Shown here: positions 37,693 through 46,038 of the stretch, piece by piece
Layout: each line of letters begins with the position of its first letter
Numbering within the stretch: the stretch's first letter is position 1
Assembly (NCBI RefSeq): GCF_025149945.1
Contig: NZ_JALXVH010000001.1
Location: forward strand, 65,418 to 129,417
Direction of reading: 5' to 3'
Source of the DNA: Kocuria sp. p3-SID1428
GTDB taxonomy: Bacteria > Actinomycetota > Actinomycetes > Actinomycetales > Micrococcaceae
Length of the DNA stretch: 64,000 nt
Notes under the pieces: generated by a model
Seen by the model: only the letters and a program-made list of their open reading frames with translations
The model's database searches: none
What the model was told of the DNA's origin: nothing
Program-made: the position numbers and the translations under genes

Positions 37693-40032
37693 ATGGTTGC
37701 CATGACCGCCCTCACCCTCACCGCCGAGTTCTCCGACGCCCTGGAGAAGCTGCACGCCGGCGTCCCCGTGTTCCTCACCGGCCGCGCCGGCACAGGCAAG
37801 TCCACGCTGATCCGCACGTTCCTGGAAGACACCTCGCGCTCCGTGGTGGTGGCCGCGCCCACGGGCATCGCCGCGCTGAACGTGGGCGGCTACACCCTGC
37901 ACCGACTGTTCTCCTTCCCTGCGGGCATCACCCCCGAGCAGGTGCGCTCCGGGGACTACCGGCCGGGTCGGTTCATGAAGACCCTGAAGGCCCTGGACAC
38001 CCTGGTGATCGACGAGATCTCCATGGTCCGGGCCGATCTCTTCGACTGCCTGGTGCTCGCCCTGGAGCAGTTCGGGCCCAAGCCGGGCACGCCGTTCGGC
38101 GGTGTGCAGCTCGTGCTGGTCGGCGATCTGCATCAGCTGCCCCCGGTGGTGACCGAGCCGGAGCGCGAGCATTTCCAGACCTACTACGAGTCCCCCTTCT
38201 TCTTCTCGGGACATCAGTACGCGGCGCCGTCGTTCGCGGTCGTGGAGCTGACCACGGTCTTCCGCCAGCTCAACGACACGCGCATGGTCGAGATCCTCAA
38301 CGCCGTGCGCGACGGCGGCCTGCTCGAGGAGGCGCGCACCGAGCTGAACCGCCACACCGATCCGGATTTCGAGCCGCCGCTGGATGAGTTCTGGCTGACC
38401 CTGGCCACCACCAACCGGATCGCCGGGGCCCGCAATCGGCGGATGCTCGAGCGGATCGAGGCACCGGCCGCGTTCTCCACCGCCCGGATCACCGGAGAGC
38501 TCGATGGCATGGAGCGCCCGGCCGAGGACGTCCTGGAGTACAAGGCCGGCGCCCAGATCATGCTGCTGACCAATGATCCGGCCGATCGCTGGGTCAACGG
38601 CACCCTGGCCAAGATCACCGAGACCCTGTTCGACGACGACGGCGAGCCCTACGTCGTCGTCGAGCTGCCCGACGGCTCGCGCACCACCGTGGAGCGGCAC
38701 CTGTGGGAGGTGACCCGGCCGTCGGTGGCGGGCGGGCAGCTCACGCACGAGGTCGTGGGCACCTTCTCCCAGCTGCCGTTCCGCCTGGCCTGGGCGATCA
38801 CGATCCACAAGAGTCAGGGCCAGACCCTGGACCGGGTGGTGGTGGATCTGACCGGAGGCACCTTTGCCGACGGGCAGCTCTACGTGGCGCTGAGCCGCTG
38901 CCGCACGCTCGAGGGCATGGTCCTCACCCGCGATGTGCTGCCCAAGGACCTGCGCGTGGATCAGCGCGTGCGCCGCTTCCTGCGCTCCCAGGCACCGGCG
39001 CTCGAGACCCGCGGCAGCGTGTACCTGGGCGTGTGCTGGGTCGGCGACGAGGGCACGCGCTGGAAGCCGCGGCCCATCGAGCTGGCCGTGGTCACCGACG
39101 ACGGCCAGCAGGCCGCAACGCTGGTGAACCCCACGCGGGATCTGGGCTCGGCGCGCACGGACTACGGCATCGCCGCCGCCGACGTGGAGCTCGCCCCGGT
39201 GCTCGAGCAGGCCTGGGCCGCCCTGGGCCCGCTGCTCAGCGACCGCACGCCCATCGGGCTGCATGTCGACCAGGCGCTGAGCCGCATCGACTTCGAGCTC
39301 AAGCGCAACCAGCACGTCACCCGCATGCCGCTGGGCACCGAGCTCGACGACGGCTCACTCACCTGGGAGGACCGCACCCGCCTGAGCGCCCCGACTGCGC
39401 TGGAGCGCGCCTTGGCCGCCCGCGACATCGCCTCCCGACGCGGTCTGAGCGGCGAGGAGCCGTTCCCCCGGATCGACGACCGCCCCGGCTACCTCATGCC
39501 GCGCAGTGCAGAGGGCGTCAAGCTGCTCGTGCACGCGCCCGGGCTGGACGCCTCGGACGACGATCGCGCCACCGCACTGACCGAGGCGCTGCGGGTCGCC
39601 GCCGACCGCGCCGCTCTGAGCCCCACGGCACGAGGGCTCCTGCAGGAGATCGAGGCGCAGCTCGGCACGCAGATCCTGGACGGCGACCAGGGCGCAGACG
39701 TCGATCTGTCCGACGTCCTCTCCCCCGGCGCGCGAGTCTGCTTCACGGGCACCGCCCATGACGCCGACGGGCGCGAGCTCTCCCGCTACGACGTGGAGAG
39801 GCTGGCTGCCTCCCACGGGCTCACCCCGGTCGCCAACGTCACCAAGACCAAGTGCGACGTGCTGGTGGTCGCCGAGCTCGGCACCCAGTCCGGCAAGGCC
39901 AAGAAGGCGGTGCAGTACGGCAAGCCGATCCTGGCGTTCGCCGACTTCCTGGCCTGGGCCGAGGGCACCTCGTCGACGGTCGATCCGAGTCGAGCCGCTG
40001 AGGCGCCGTCGGTCCGCATCACGGCGCTGTGA
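37693..40032 (+). CDS. Pif1-like helicase fused to a BRCT domain
   Basis: A 779-residue protein. Residues 1 to about 435 form a Pif1/RecD-like superfamily 1 helicase: Walker A TGRAGTGKST (29-38), Walker B VIDEISM (105-111), VLVGDLHQLPPVV, TTVFRQ, and the late motif AWAITIHKSQGQTLDRV. Residues about 440-540 look like a decayed DnaQ-type exonuclease fold (IELAVVTDDG, DYGIAAADVELAP, GLHVDQALSRIDFEL) without a clear DxE motif. About 676-758 is a BRCT domain (ARVCFTGTAHDADGRELSR, VTKTKCDVLVVAE, YGKPILAFADFLAW). The start is ATG 37693; ATG 37702 is possible. It probably acts in DNA repair or fork processing. Confidence 0.85.
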   Translation: MVAMTALTLTAEFSDALEKLHAGVPVFLTGRAGTGKSTLIRTFLEDTSRSVVVAAPTGIAALNVGGYTLHRLFSFPAGITPEQVRSGDYRPGRFMKTLKALDTLVIDEISMVRADLFDCLVLALEQFGPKPGTPFGGVQLVLVGDLHQLPPVVTEPEREHFQTYYESPFFFSGHQYAAPSFAVVELTTVFRQLNDTRMVEILNAVRDGGLLEEARTELNRHTDPDFEPPLDEFWLTLATTNRIAGARNRRMLERIEAPAAFSTARITGELDGMERPAEDVLEYKAGAQIMLLTNDPADRWVNGTLAKITETLFDDDGEPYVVVELPDGSRTTVERHLWEVTRPSVAGGQLTHEVVGTFSQLPFRLAWAITIHKSQGQTLDRVVVDLTGGTFADGQLYVALSRCRTLEGMVLTRDVLPKDLRVDQRVRRFLRSQAPALETRGSVYLGVCWVGDEGTRWKPRPIELAVVTDDGQQAATLVNPTRDLGSARTDYGIAAADVELAPVLEQAWAALGPLLSDRTPIGLHVDQALSRIDFELKRNQHVTRMPLGTELDDGSLTWEDRTRLSAPTALERALAARDIASRRGLSGEEPFPRIDDRPGYLMPRSAEGVKLLVHAPGLDASDDDRATALTEALRVAADRAALSPTARGLLQEIEAQLGTQILDGDQGADVDLSDVLSPGARVCFTGTAHDADGRELSRYDVERLAASHGLTPVANVTKTKCDVLVVAELGTQSGKAKKAVQYGKPILAFADFLAWAEGTSSTVDPSRAAEAPSVRITAL

Positions 40033-40083
40033 GCCTCCGCGCCTGCAGGGAATAGCTCGACGCCGCCGCGCGCTCTCGATTTT

Positions 40084-41310
40084 GTGGATACATCACATAC
40101 TTCTCAGCGGGCCGAGGGCGATCCCCTGCCCGTGCTTGTGATCGGCGCGGGGCAGGCCGGGCTCAGCGCGGCGGGTCACCTGCTGCGCAAGGGGCTGCAG
40201 CCGTGGCGGGAGTTCGTGGTGCTCGACGGCAATGACGGGCCCGGCGGAGCGTGGCGGCATCGCTGGGACTCGCTGACCTTCGACGCCGCCCATGGCATCC
40301 ACGACCTTCCCGGTTTCCCGCTGGGCGATCCCGATCCGACCGAGCCGGCCAGTCGCGTGGTCTCCCGCTACTACGGAGCCTTCGAGCGCGAGCTCGGACT
40401 GCCCGTGGTGCGCCCGGCGGCCGCGACCTCGGTGGAGCGCGACGACGACGGCCTGTTCCGCGTCACGGCCTCCGACGGCTCGGTGCGGCGAGCGAACGCG
40501 GTAATCAGCGCGACTGGGACCTGGAACCGACCGCACTGGCCCGCCTATCCCGGGATGCGGGAGTTCGCGGGCCGGCAGCTGCACACCCGCGACTTCACGG
40601 CGGCGGAGGACTTCGCCGGCCAGCGCGTGCTGGTGGTCGGCGGCGGCACCTCAGCGCTGCAGTTCCTCCTGCAGCTCGAGGCCGCTGGGGCGCAGACGGT
40701 GTGGAGCAAGCGTCGGGAACCGGACTGGACCGACCGCTTCTTCGACAAGTCCTGGGGTGCTGACGTGGAGGCCTCGGTCTCCGCGCGCACCACCACCGGG
40801 CTGCCGCCGCTGTCGGTGGTCGCCGCGACGGGCCTGCCGCTCACGGAGCAGTACCGGCAGGGCATCGACGACGGCGCCCTGATCTCCCGGGGCCGACTCC
40901 TGCGGCTCACGCAGACGGGCGCGGTGCTCGATGGGCCCGGACCCGACGGTCGCGGACGGCCCTCTCAGGGTGAGGTCGTGGAGGAGGGCCTGCAGCGGAC
41001 GGAGCCGCCCATGGACGCCCTGCCCGGTCGACCATCCGAGACGGACGGACCGCGCGCATGGGAGACCCCGGTGGATGCGGTGCTGTGGGCCACCGGCTTC
41101 CGCGCCGTGCTGGATCACCTGGCCCCGCTGCACCTGCGCCGGCCCGGCGGCGGCGTGCAGATGGAGCCGGACGGCGTCTCAGTCACCGAGCAGCCCGGGC
41201 TGTTCCTGGTGGGCTACGGAGCCTCGGCCTCGACCATCGGAGCCACGCGAGCCGGTCGTGCGGCGGCCCGCGGCGCGGTGCGCAGCGCCGAGAGCCTCAC
41301 TCGACCGTGA
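40084..41310 (+). CDS. flavin-dependent monooxygenase / NAD(P)-binding oxidoreductase
   Basis: A 408-residue two-dinucleotide flavoprotein. The FAD motif GAGQAG is at about 21-26 and the NAD(P)H motif VVGGGTSALQ near 182. GPGGAWRHRWDSLTF resembles the conserved GG-W segment of flavin monooxygenase-like and Baeyer-Villiger-type proteins, and ATGFRAVLDHL is the typical late ATG motif. The start is uncertain: GTG 40084 lacks a ribosome-binding site. The last 14 bases overlap the convergent DUF4832 gene. The substrate is unknown. Confidence 0.8.
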   Translation: MDTSHTSQRAEGDPLPVLVIGAGQAGLSAAGHLLRKGLQPWREFVVLDGNDGPGGAWRHRWDSLTFDAAHGIHDLPGFPLGDPDPTEPASRVVSRYYGAFERELGLPVVRPAAATSVERDDDGLFRVTASDGSVRRANAVISATGTWNRPHWPAYPGMREFAGRQLHTRDFTAAEDFAGQRVLVVGGGTSALQFLLQLEAAGAQTVWSKRREPDWTDRFFDKSWGADVEASVSARTTTGLPPLSVVAATGLPLTEQYRQGIDDGALISRGRLLRLTQTGAVLDGPGPDGRGRPSQGEVVEEGLQRTEPPMDALPGRPSETDGPRAWETPVDAVLWATGFRAVLDHLAPLHLRRPGGGVQMEPDGVSVTEQPGLFLVGYGASASTIGATRAGRAAARGAVRSAESLTRP

Positions 41311-42679
41311 GCTGCATCCCCAGGTCGTTGACGCCGGTCCCGGAATCCCAGATGCCGTCATTGGCCAGGCGCACGCTGTAGGCCGGCTGTCTCAGATCCG
41401 CGCTGGTGGAGTCGCTGTCCGGATCCGGGACCTGCAGCCCCAGGGAGTAGGACCCCGTCTGGGCGGGTGCCTGGAACGGCACCGGAACATAGCCCTCCTC
41501 ACCCGGGCGGATGCCATCCAGCTCCACGTCGGTCCGCGCGGTGTGCACGATCCGGCCGGAGTCGTCGGAGAAGGTCAGGACGATCTCCGCATGCCGCCCG
41601 GTGGCCGCGTAGCCGTCGTTGCGCAGCTGCAGCCAGAGCTGGCCGTCCTCCCCCGGCGCCAGCTCGCGCGGCGCGGAGGCGCTGGCCAGGGCATAGCGGT
41701 AGCCCAGTCGCTTCTGGATCTCGGCCAGGTCGTCCTCGCCCCAGGACTGCAGGACCTCCTGGTTGAAGTCGGCGTTGAGCACGGCCCAGCTGTAGCGCTG
41801 CAGCTCGGAGACCGCGGTCTCGGCGTCATCGGAGCGCCCGGGGTTCACCGCGCAGGTCTCCCCCGTCGTGGGCACGTTCTTCGCGACCTGCTCCAGATAG
41901 GCGCGGTCCTCGTCGTTGACCAGGGTGCCCATGTCCGTGTCCGAGGCCAGGAAGCAGTCGTTGTGGATGCCCACCCGGTCCTTGCGGTCCTCGTGCACGA
42001 GCCGGCGATGGATCTCCGGGTAGCGGACCTGCAGCACGATCCGCGGGTCGATGCTCTCCTGCAGCGCATCCATGACGCGCTGGCGGTTCGCCCAGTCGTC
42101 GCCGGTGAGATTCCACGGCTCGTTCGCATCGCTGGCGAAGTTGTCCGAGTAGTACCACTCGCCCCACTGCCCCACGAAGCCGGCCTGCAGCGAGTGGATC
42201 ACGCCCCGGTGATCATTGAGCACCGGCGCCAGCTGCTGGATGTGGGCGACGGTGCGATCCGCGGTGGCGTCGTCCGTTCCGTCCTCCGTGTAGGCGAAGC
42301 GCACGATCGCCTTCATGCCTTCGTCGTTGAGCAGGTCGAGATCCGAGTCCAGGTCGTCCAGGACCTTCTGCGGCAGCGCGTCCGACTCGCGGTATCCGTC
42401 GAGCAGCACGATCCGATAGACGACCGTGGTCTGGTCCTCATCCTTCCAGCGACGCAGCTGCCAGACGTCCAGGGGCGTGTGCCCGGAGCCGTCCTCGGCG
42501 TAGCGAGTCTGGGTGTAGTGCGACATCCCGCGCCCCGGGTTGGGAATCGGCTCGTCGGTGGACTCGTAATCCTGGACCTGCTTGGACATGGGACCCTGGG
42601 GAACTCCTGCGATCAGCGAGGCGACGACGGCCACCACCGCTGCGGCGCCCAGAAGGCCATGACGATGCGTGGAACTCAC
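41297..42679 (-). CDS. secreted DUF4874/DUF4832 protein
   Basis: A 460-residue exported protein. An N-terminal signal-like hydrophobic segment (about 8-25) is followed by a DUF4874-like TIM-barrel region opening with PIPNPGRGMSHYTQTRY and containing GVIHSLQAGFVGQWGEWYY. The C-terminal DUF4832 region covers HNDCFLASDTDMGT and NADFNQEVLQ, with a beta-sandwich end (GEDGQLWLQLRNDGYAATG). Proteins of this type are thought to act on polysaccharides; the activity is not established. There is no lipobox, so it may be released or membrane-anchored. It converges with and slightly overlaps the flavoprotein gene. Confidence 0.82.
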   Translation of the reverse strand: MSSTHRHGLLGAAAVVAVVASLIAGVPQGPMSKQVQDYESTDEPIPNPGRGMSHYTQTRYAEDGSGHTPLDVWQLRRWKDEDQTTVVYRIVLLDGYRESDALPQKVLDDLDSDLDLLNDEGMKAIVRFAYTEDGTDDATADRTVAHIQQLAPVLNDHRGVIHSLQAGFVGQWGEWYYSDNFASDANEPWNLTGDDWANRQRVMDALQESIDPRIVLQVRYPEIHRRLVHEDRKDRVGIHNDCFLASDTDMGTLVNDEDRAYLEQVAKNVPTTGETCAVNPGRSDDAETAVSELQRYSWAVLNADFNQEVLQSWGEDDLAEIQKRLGYRYALASASAPRELAPGEDGQLWLQLRNDGYAATGRHAEIVLTFSDDSGRIVHTARTDVELDGIRPGEEGYVPVPFQAPAQTGSYSLGLQVPDPDSDSTSADLRQPAYSVRLANDGIWDSGTGVNDLGMQLTVE

Positions 42680-42808
42680 CCCGACCCCGATTCGAGATGC
42701 CGGGAGGATCCCGGCGGACGAGACCAGCGTAGTGGTGCGTGCGGGATCATCCCGGACTCGCAGGGCCCGACCCCGTCACGGACAGGCCGGCGAAGCACTC
42801 GGTCCGAC

Positions 42809-42814
42809 TAGCGT
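42809..42814 (+). promoter_or_regulatory. -10 box of a leaderless promoter for the B3/B4 pseudogene
   Basis: TAGCGT followed by 7 nt (GAGCGAC) and ATG 42822. The promoter signal remains although the gene behind it is broken. Confidence 0.45.
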
Positions 42815-42821
42815 GAGCGAC

Positions 42822-43267
42822 ATGACCCAGAAGATGCCCGCCCGCGAATTCCTCGAGGCCTGCTCCGTCGACCCCGCCGTCCTCGAGCTGCGCCCCGACT
42901 ACCGGGGGCTGCTCATGGTCGTCGATGGCCTGAGCCCCGAGGTCACTGCCGGCGACGGCGGGCAGGCGGTCGAGGAGCTGATCACCGCCGCCGAGAAGCA
43001 TACTGCCGAGCTCCTCTCGCAGACTCCGGTGGACGAGCTGCCCCACATCGCCGCCGGCGCGAGGCCTATCGGGCCTTCGGCGCCAAGCCGCAGCGCACCC
43101 GCAACTCCCTGGAGGCGCTCACCCGCCGCGCCGAGAAGGGGCTGCCACGAGTCAACGCGCTGACCGATGTCTACAACGCGATCTGCGTGCTGCATCAGAC
43201 GCTGACGGCGATCGTCGTGACCCGTCGGCTGTCGCGGATGACCACCCTGCCGCCGCCCGAGGGCTGA
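42822..43267 (+). pseudogene. frameshifted and truncated B3/B4 (PheT-like) domain gene
   Basis: B3/B4-domain proteins resemble the tRNA-editing domain of PheRS beta. The first frame reads MTQKMPAREFLEACSVDP to DELPHIAA. One base is then missing: GCCGCC-GGCGC should read GCCGCCTGGCGC, between 43055 and 43056. The family motif REAYRAFGAKPQRTRNS and VNALTDVYNAICVLHQ continue in the next frame. After about residue 125 the family's C-terminal half is absent and unrelated sequence leads to a stop at 43265-43267. Frameshift plus C-terminal loss make a sequencing error alone an unlikely explanation. Confidence 0.75.
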
Positions 43268-43322
43268 AGACGAGGACAGCGGCCCGTCGGACGGCGACCC
43301 GCTGGCATCTGCAGTGGAGAGC

Positions 43323-44612
43323 TCAGGCCTCGGTGAGGTCCTTGCCCTTGGTCTCCGGCATGAAGAAGACCGTGGCCACAGCGATCAGCAGCAGGCCGAT
43401 GGCGTAGAAGCCGAACGTGCGCGCGTCGCCGATCCACGTGAACACGTAGCCGGCGGTGCCTCCGAAGGCCGCGATGGCGATCGCGTAGTAGATCCCGAAC
43501 CCGCTCGTGCGCTGGCCCGTGGGGAACATCTCCGCGTACGTGGCCGGGGCGTGGGAGAGGAAGCCGGCCAGCAGCCCGACCTGGACGCAGATCGCGAAGG
43601 TCAGCTGCCACATGGTGCCGCCGTCCACCAGATTGATCATGGGCAGGTAGAGAATCGCACTGCCCAGCAGGCCGATGATGATAGCCGGCCGTCGTCCGAT
43701 CCGGTCCGAGACCCAGCCCCACACGGGCAGCACGAGGATCAGGAAGAGGTTGCCCAGCAGCGCGGCCTCGAAGGCCTCTCCCGGCGAGTAGCCGAACGAG
43801 GTCTGAGCGACCGAGCTCATGGTCACCGACCAGATGTAGTACGACACGGTCAGGCCCGCGGTCATCGCGATGACCCGCAGACCGGTCGGCCAGTTCTTCA
43901 ACACGGCGACGAAGACGTTCTCCTCCACGATCTCCAGAGCCTGGGTGTGGGCCCGGTGGTCCTCGAAGACCTCGGACTCCTCCATGGAGCGGCGGATCCA
44001 CAGGGCGATGAGTCCCAGCACGGCCCCGATCGCGAACGGCACGCGCCAGCCCCAGGCGGCCATCTGATCCTCGGTGAGCATCGCCTGCAGGCCGAGGCCG
44101 AGCCCCAGGCCCATCAGCAGGCCGAAGGTGCCGGAGACGTAGATGACGCTGGCGAACAGGCCGCGGTGCTCCCGCGGCGCGTGCTCGGCCAGATAGGTCT
44201 GGGCCGAGGGCATCTCGCCGCCGTGGGCCAGGCCCTGGATGAGGCGGGCGAGCACCAGCAGCACCGAGGCCAGCCAGCCGATCCGGTCGTAGGTGGGGCA
44301 CACCGCGATCAGCAGCGAACCCGCCGAAGCCGCCAGCACGGCCAGCGTCAGCGACGGGCGGCGCCCGATCCGGTCGCCGACCCAGCCGAACACGAAACTG
44401 CCGAAGGGCCGGGCCACGAAGCCCACGGCGAAGACCGCCATGGTCTGCAGGAACGCCGACTGCGGGTTCTCGCTGTTGAACAGCTGGATGGAGAAGTACA
44501 CCGCGAAGGTGGCGTAGACGTTCCAGTCGAACCATTCGACGGCATTGCCGACGCCGGTTCCGATCAGCGTCCGGGCGGCGCTCTGCCGGGGTCGCTCGGT
44601 GGTGGTGGTCAT
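43323..44612 (-). CDS. MHS-family (metabolite:H+ symporter) MFS transporter
   Basis: Twelve-TM importer of 429 residues related to KgtP/ProP/ShiA. The MHS signature appears as GNAVEWFDWNVYA at the start of TM1. GWVGDRIGRRPSLTLA is motif A, and RLIQGLAHGGEMPSAQTYLAEHAP is the extended TM4 motif of the family. The repeat motif WGWVSDRIGRRPAI is also clear. The start is ATG 44612, with AGCAGG upstream; a GTG 9 nt earlier is less likely. It lies 43 nt after the M20 hydrolase gene, so the two probably import and cleave the same class of organic acid or N-acyl amino acid. Confidence 0.88.
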   Translation of the reverse strand: MTTTTERPRQSAARTLIGTGVGNAVEWFDWNVYATFAVYFSIQLFNSENPQSAFLQTMAVFAVGFVARPFGSFVFGWVGDRIGRRPSLTLAVLAASAGSLLIAVCPTYDRIGWLASVLLVLARLIQGLAHGGEMPSAQTYLAEHAPREHRGLFASVIYVSGTFGLLMGLGLGLGLQAMLTEDQMAAWGWRVPFAIGAVLGLIALWIRRSMEESEVFEDHRAHTQALEIVEENVFVAVLKNWPTGLRVIAMTAGLTVSYYIWSVTMSSVAQTSFGYSPGEAFEAALLGNLFLILVLPVWGWVSDRIGRRPAIIIGLLGSAILYLPMINLVDGGTMWQLTFAICVQVGLLAGFLSHAPATYAEMFPTGQRTSGFGIYYAIAIAAFGGTAGYVFTWIGDARTFGFYAIGLLLIAVATVFFMPETKGKDLTEA

Positions 44613-44655
44613 GGACGGCACCTGCTTTCTCGAGGCGGGAGGGTGTGGTGGTCGT

Positions 44656-45858
44656 TCAGGACGGCTCGACGAGTCGGCCGAGGGCGAGCTCGGTGAGCAG
44701 GTGGGCGGCGTCGTCGAGCACGGAGTCGTCGAAGATGGCCTGCGGGGAGTGGTTCGACGGCGCCGTCGTCGGGTCGGTGCCCTCCGGGACGGCGGAGACG
44801 AACACGAAGGCCCCGGGGATCTGCTCGAGCACGTAGGCGAAGTCCTCCGAGGCCGTCACCGGATCCGCCATGGGCGACCAGCGGCCCGGGAAGCCTCGCT
44901 GGACGACCGCCTCCACGTAGTCGACCTCGGCGGGATCGTTGAGGGTCGTGGGCGATGAGGCGGTGACCTTCAGCTCGCAGTGCGCGCCCCGAGCCTGCGC
45001 CAGGTGCGTGAACAGCCGGGCGAGCTCCCCGAGCATCTTCTGGCGCGTGGCATCCGAGAACGTGCGCATGGAGAAGGAGGCCATCGCCTGATCCGCGATC
45101 ACGTTGTTCGCCTCACCGGCGCGCAGGACGCCGCAGGTGAGCACCACCGGGTCGAAGACGTCGAACTGGCGGGTGATCATGACCTGGGACTGGGTGACCA
45201 TCTCGCACAGGATCGGGATGGGATCGACCGTGTGCTGCGGCGCGGAGCCGTGTCCGCCGCGCCCGATGACGCGCAGATCGAAGGTGTCCACCCCGGCCAT
45301 CAGCGCACCGGCGCGGCTGCGGATCGAACCGGTGGGGTGCCCCGAGGACCAGACACGCAGGCCGTAGGCATGATCCGGGCGGCGCCCGGCCGCCTCGATC
45401 AACCCCTCCTCCAGTACCAGCCGCGCTCCCCCGTGGCCCTCCTCCCCCGCCTGCAGGAGGAAGACGACGTCCCCGTACAGCTCCTGGCGCCGGGCGCACA
45501 GCTGCCGGGCGGCCCCGACGATCGCGGCCATGTGCAGGTCGTGCCCGCAGGCGTGCATGGCCCCGTTCGACGAGGCGAAGGCCTCGCCGGTCTCCTCGAC
45601 CACGGGCAGTGCGTCCATATCCGCGCGCAGAAGCGCAATCGGGCGCCTTTGATCAGCGGGGACTTCGGCGGTGCCGCGCAGGACGGCGACGAACCCCGAC
45701 GCGCCGGAAGCCTCGGTGATCTCCACCGGCAGCTGCTCGAACTCCGCCAGGAGCCGGGCATGTGTGCGCGGCAGCTGCAGCCCGACCTCGGGGATCTGAT
45801 GCAGCTCCCGACGCAGGGCGATCAGGTCGAGGTCCTGCGCCTGGACTGTCCGGGACAT
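44656..45858 (-). CDS. M20-family amidohydrolase (hippurate hydrolase-like)
   Basis: Cytoplasmic metallo-amidohydrolase of 400 residues that would cleave N-acyl amino acids. The metal-site residues are visible: MHACGHDLH (Cys104, His106, His109) and the general-base pair AGEEGHGG (Glu139-Glu140). GGHGSAPQHTVDP marks the dimerisation-domain His, and VTASEDFAYVLEQIPGAF is the C-terminal signature. This layout is that of the IAA-amino-acid/hippurate hydrolase group. ATG 45858 has GGAGGAG upstream; the longer ORF upstream is not supported. First gene of a two-gene unit with the MHS transporter. Confidence 0.9.
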   Translation of the reverse strand: MSRTVQAQDLDLIALRRELHQIPEVGLQLPRTHARLLAEFEQLPVEITEASGASGFVAVLRGTAEVPADQRRPIALLRADMDALPVVEETGEAFASSNGAMHACGHDLHMAAIVGAARQLCARRQELYGDVVFLLQAGEEGHGGARLVLEEGLIEAAGRRPDHAYGLRVWSSGHPTGSIRSRAGALMAGVDTFDLRVIGRGGHGSAPQHTVDPIPILCEMVTQSQVMITRQFDVFDPVVLTCGVLRAGEANNVIADQAMASFSMRTFSDATRQKMLGELARLFTHLAQARGAHCELKVTASSPTTLNDPAEVDYVEAVVQRGFPGRWSPMADPVTASEDFAYVLEQIPGAFVFVSAVPEGTDPTTAPSNHSPQAIFDDSVLDDAAHLLTELALGRLVEPS

Positions 45859-45953
45859 CTGGGCTCCTCCGCCTCGGGGCTCTCTCGCCCGGTGGTTCTC
45901 GGCAGGGCGCCAGGAGGCCTGCGTCCTGCCGGGACACCGATCACGATGCACCG

Positions 45954-45959
45954 AGCCTA
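45954..45959 (-). promoter_or_regulatory. candidate -10 box for the M20/MHS operon
   Basis: TAGGCT on the minus strand, about 95 nt upstream of ATG 45858, in the divergent region shared with the PrpF-like gene. Confidence 0.35.
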
Positions 45960-46026
45960 ATCCTCAGCCGGGTCACCGGCGGGACCCCGAACAGGGCCTG
46001 TGCTTGCGCCGCCCCAGCAGCGTCGC

Positions 46027-46032
46027 CAGACT
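46027..46032 (+). promoter_or_regulatory. -10 box of a leaderless promoter for the PrpF-like gene
   Basis: CAGACT followed by 6 nt (CCCTGC) and ATG 46039. The same hexamer and a similar spacing precede the App1-type gene start at 59374. Confidence 0.4.
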
Positions 46033-46038
46033 CCCTGC

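Noticed and set aside
37693..40032. Calling the helicase a RecD2 or TraA-like conjugation protein
   Set aside because: There is no RecD2 N-terminal region and no relaxase motif. The order of motifs fits Pif1-like enzymes and the C-terminus is a BRCT.
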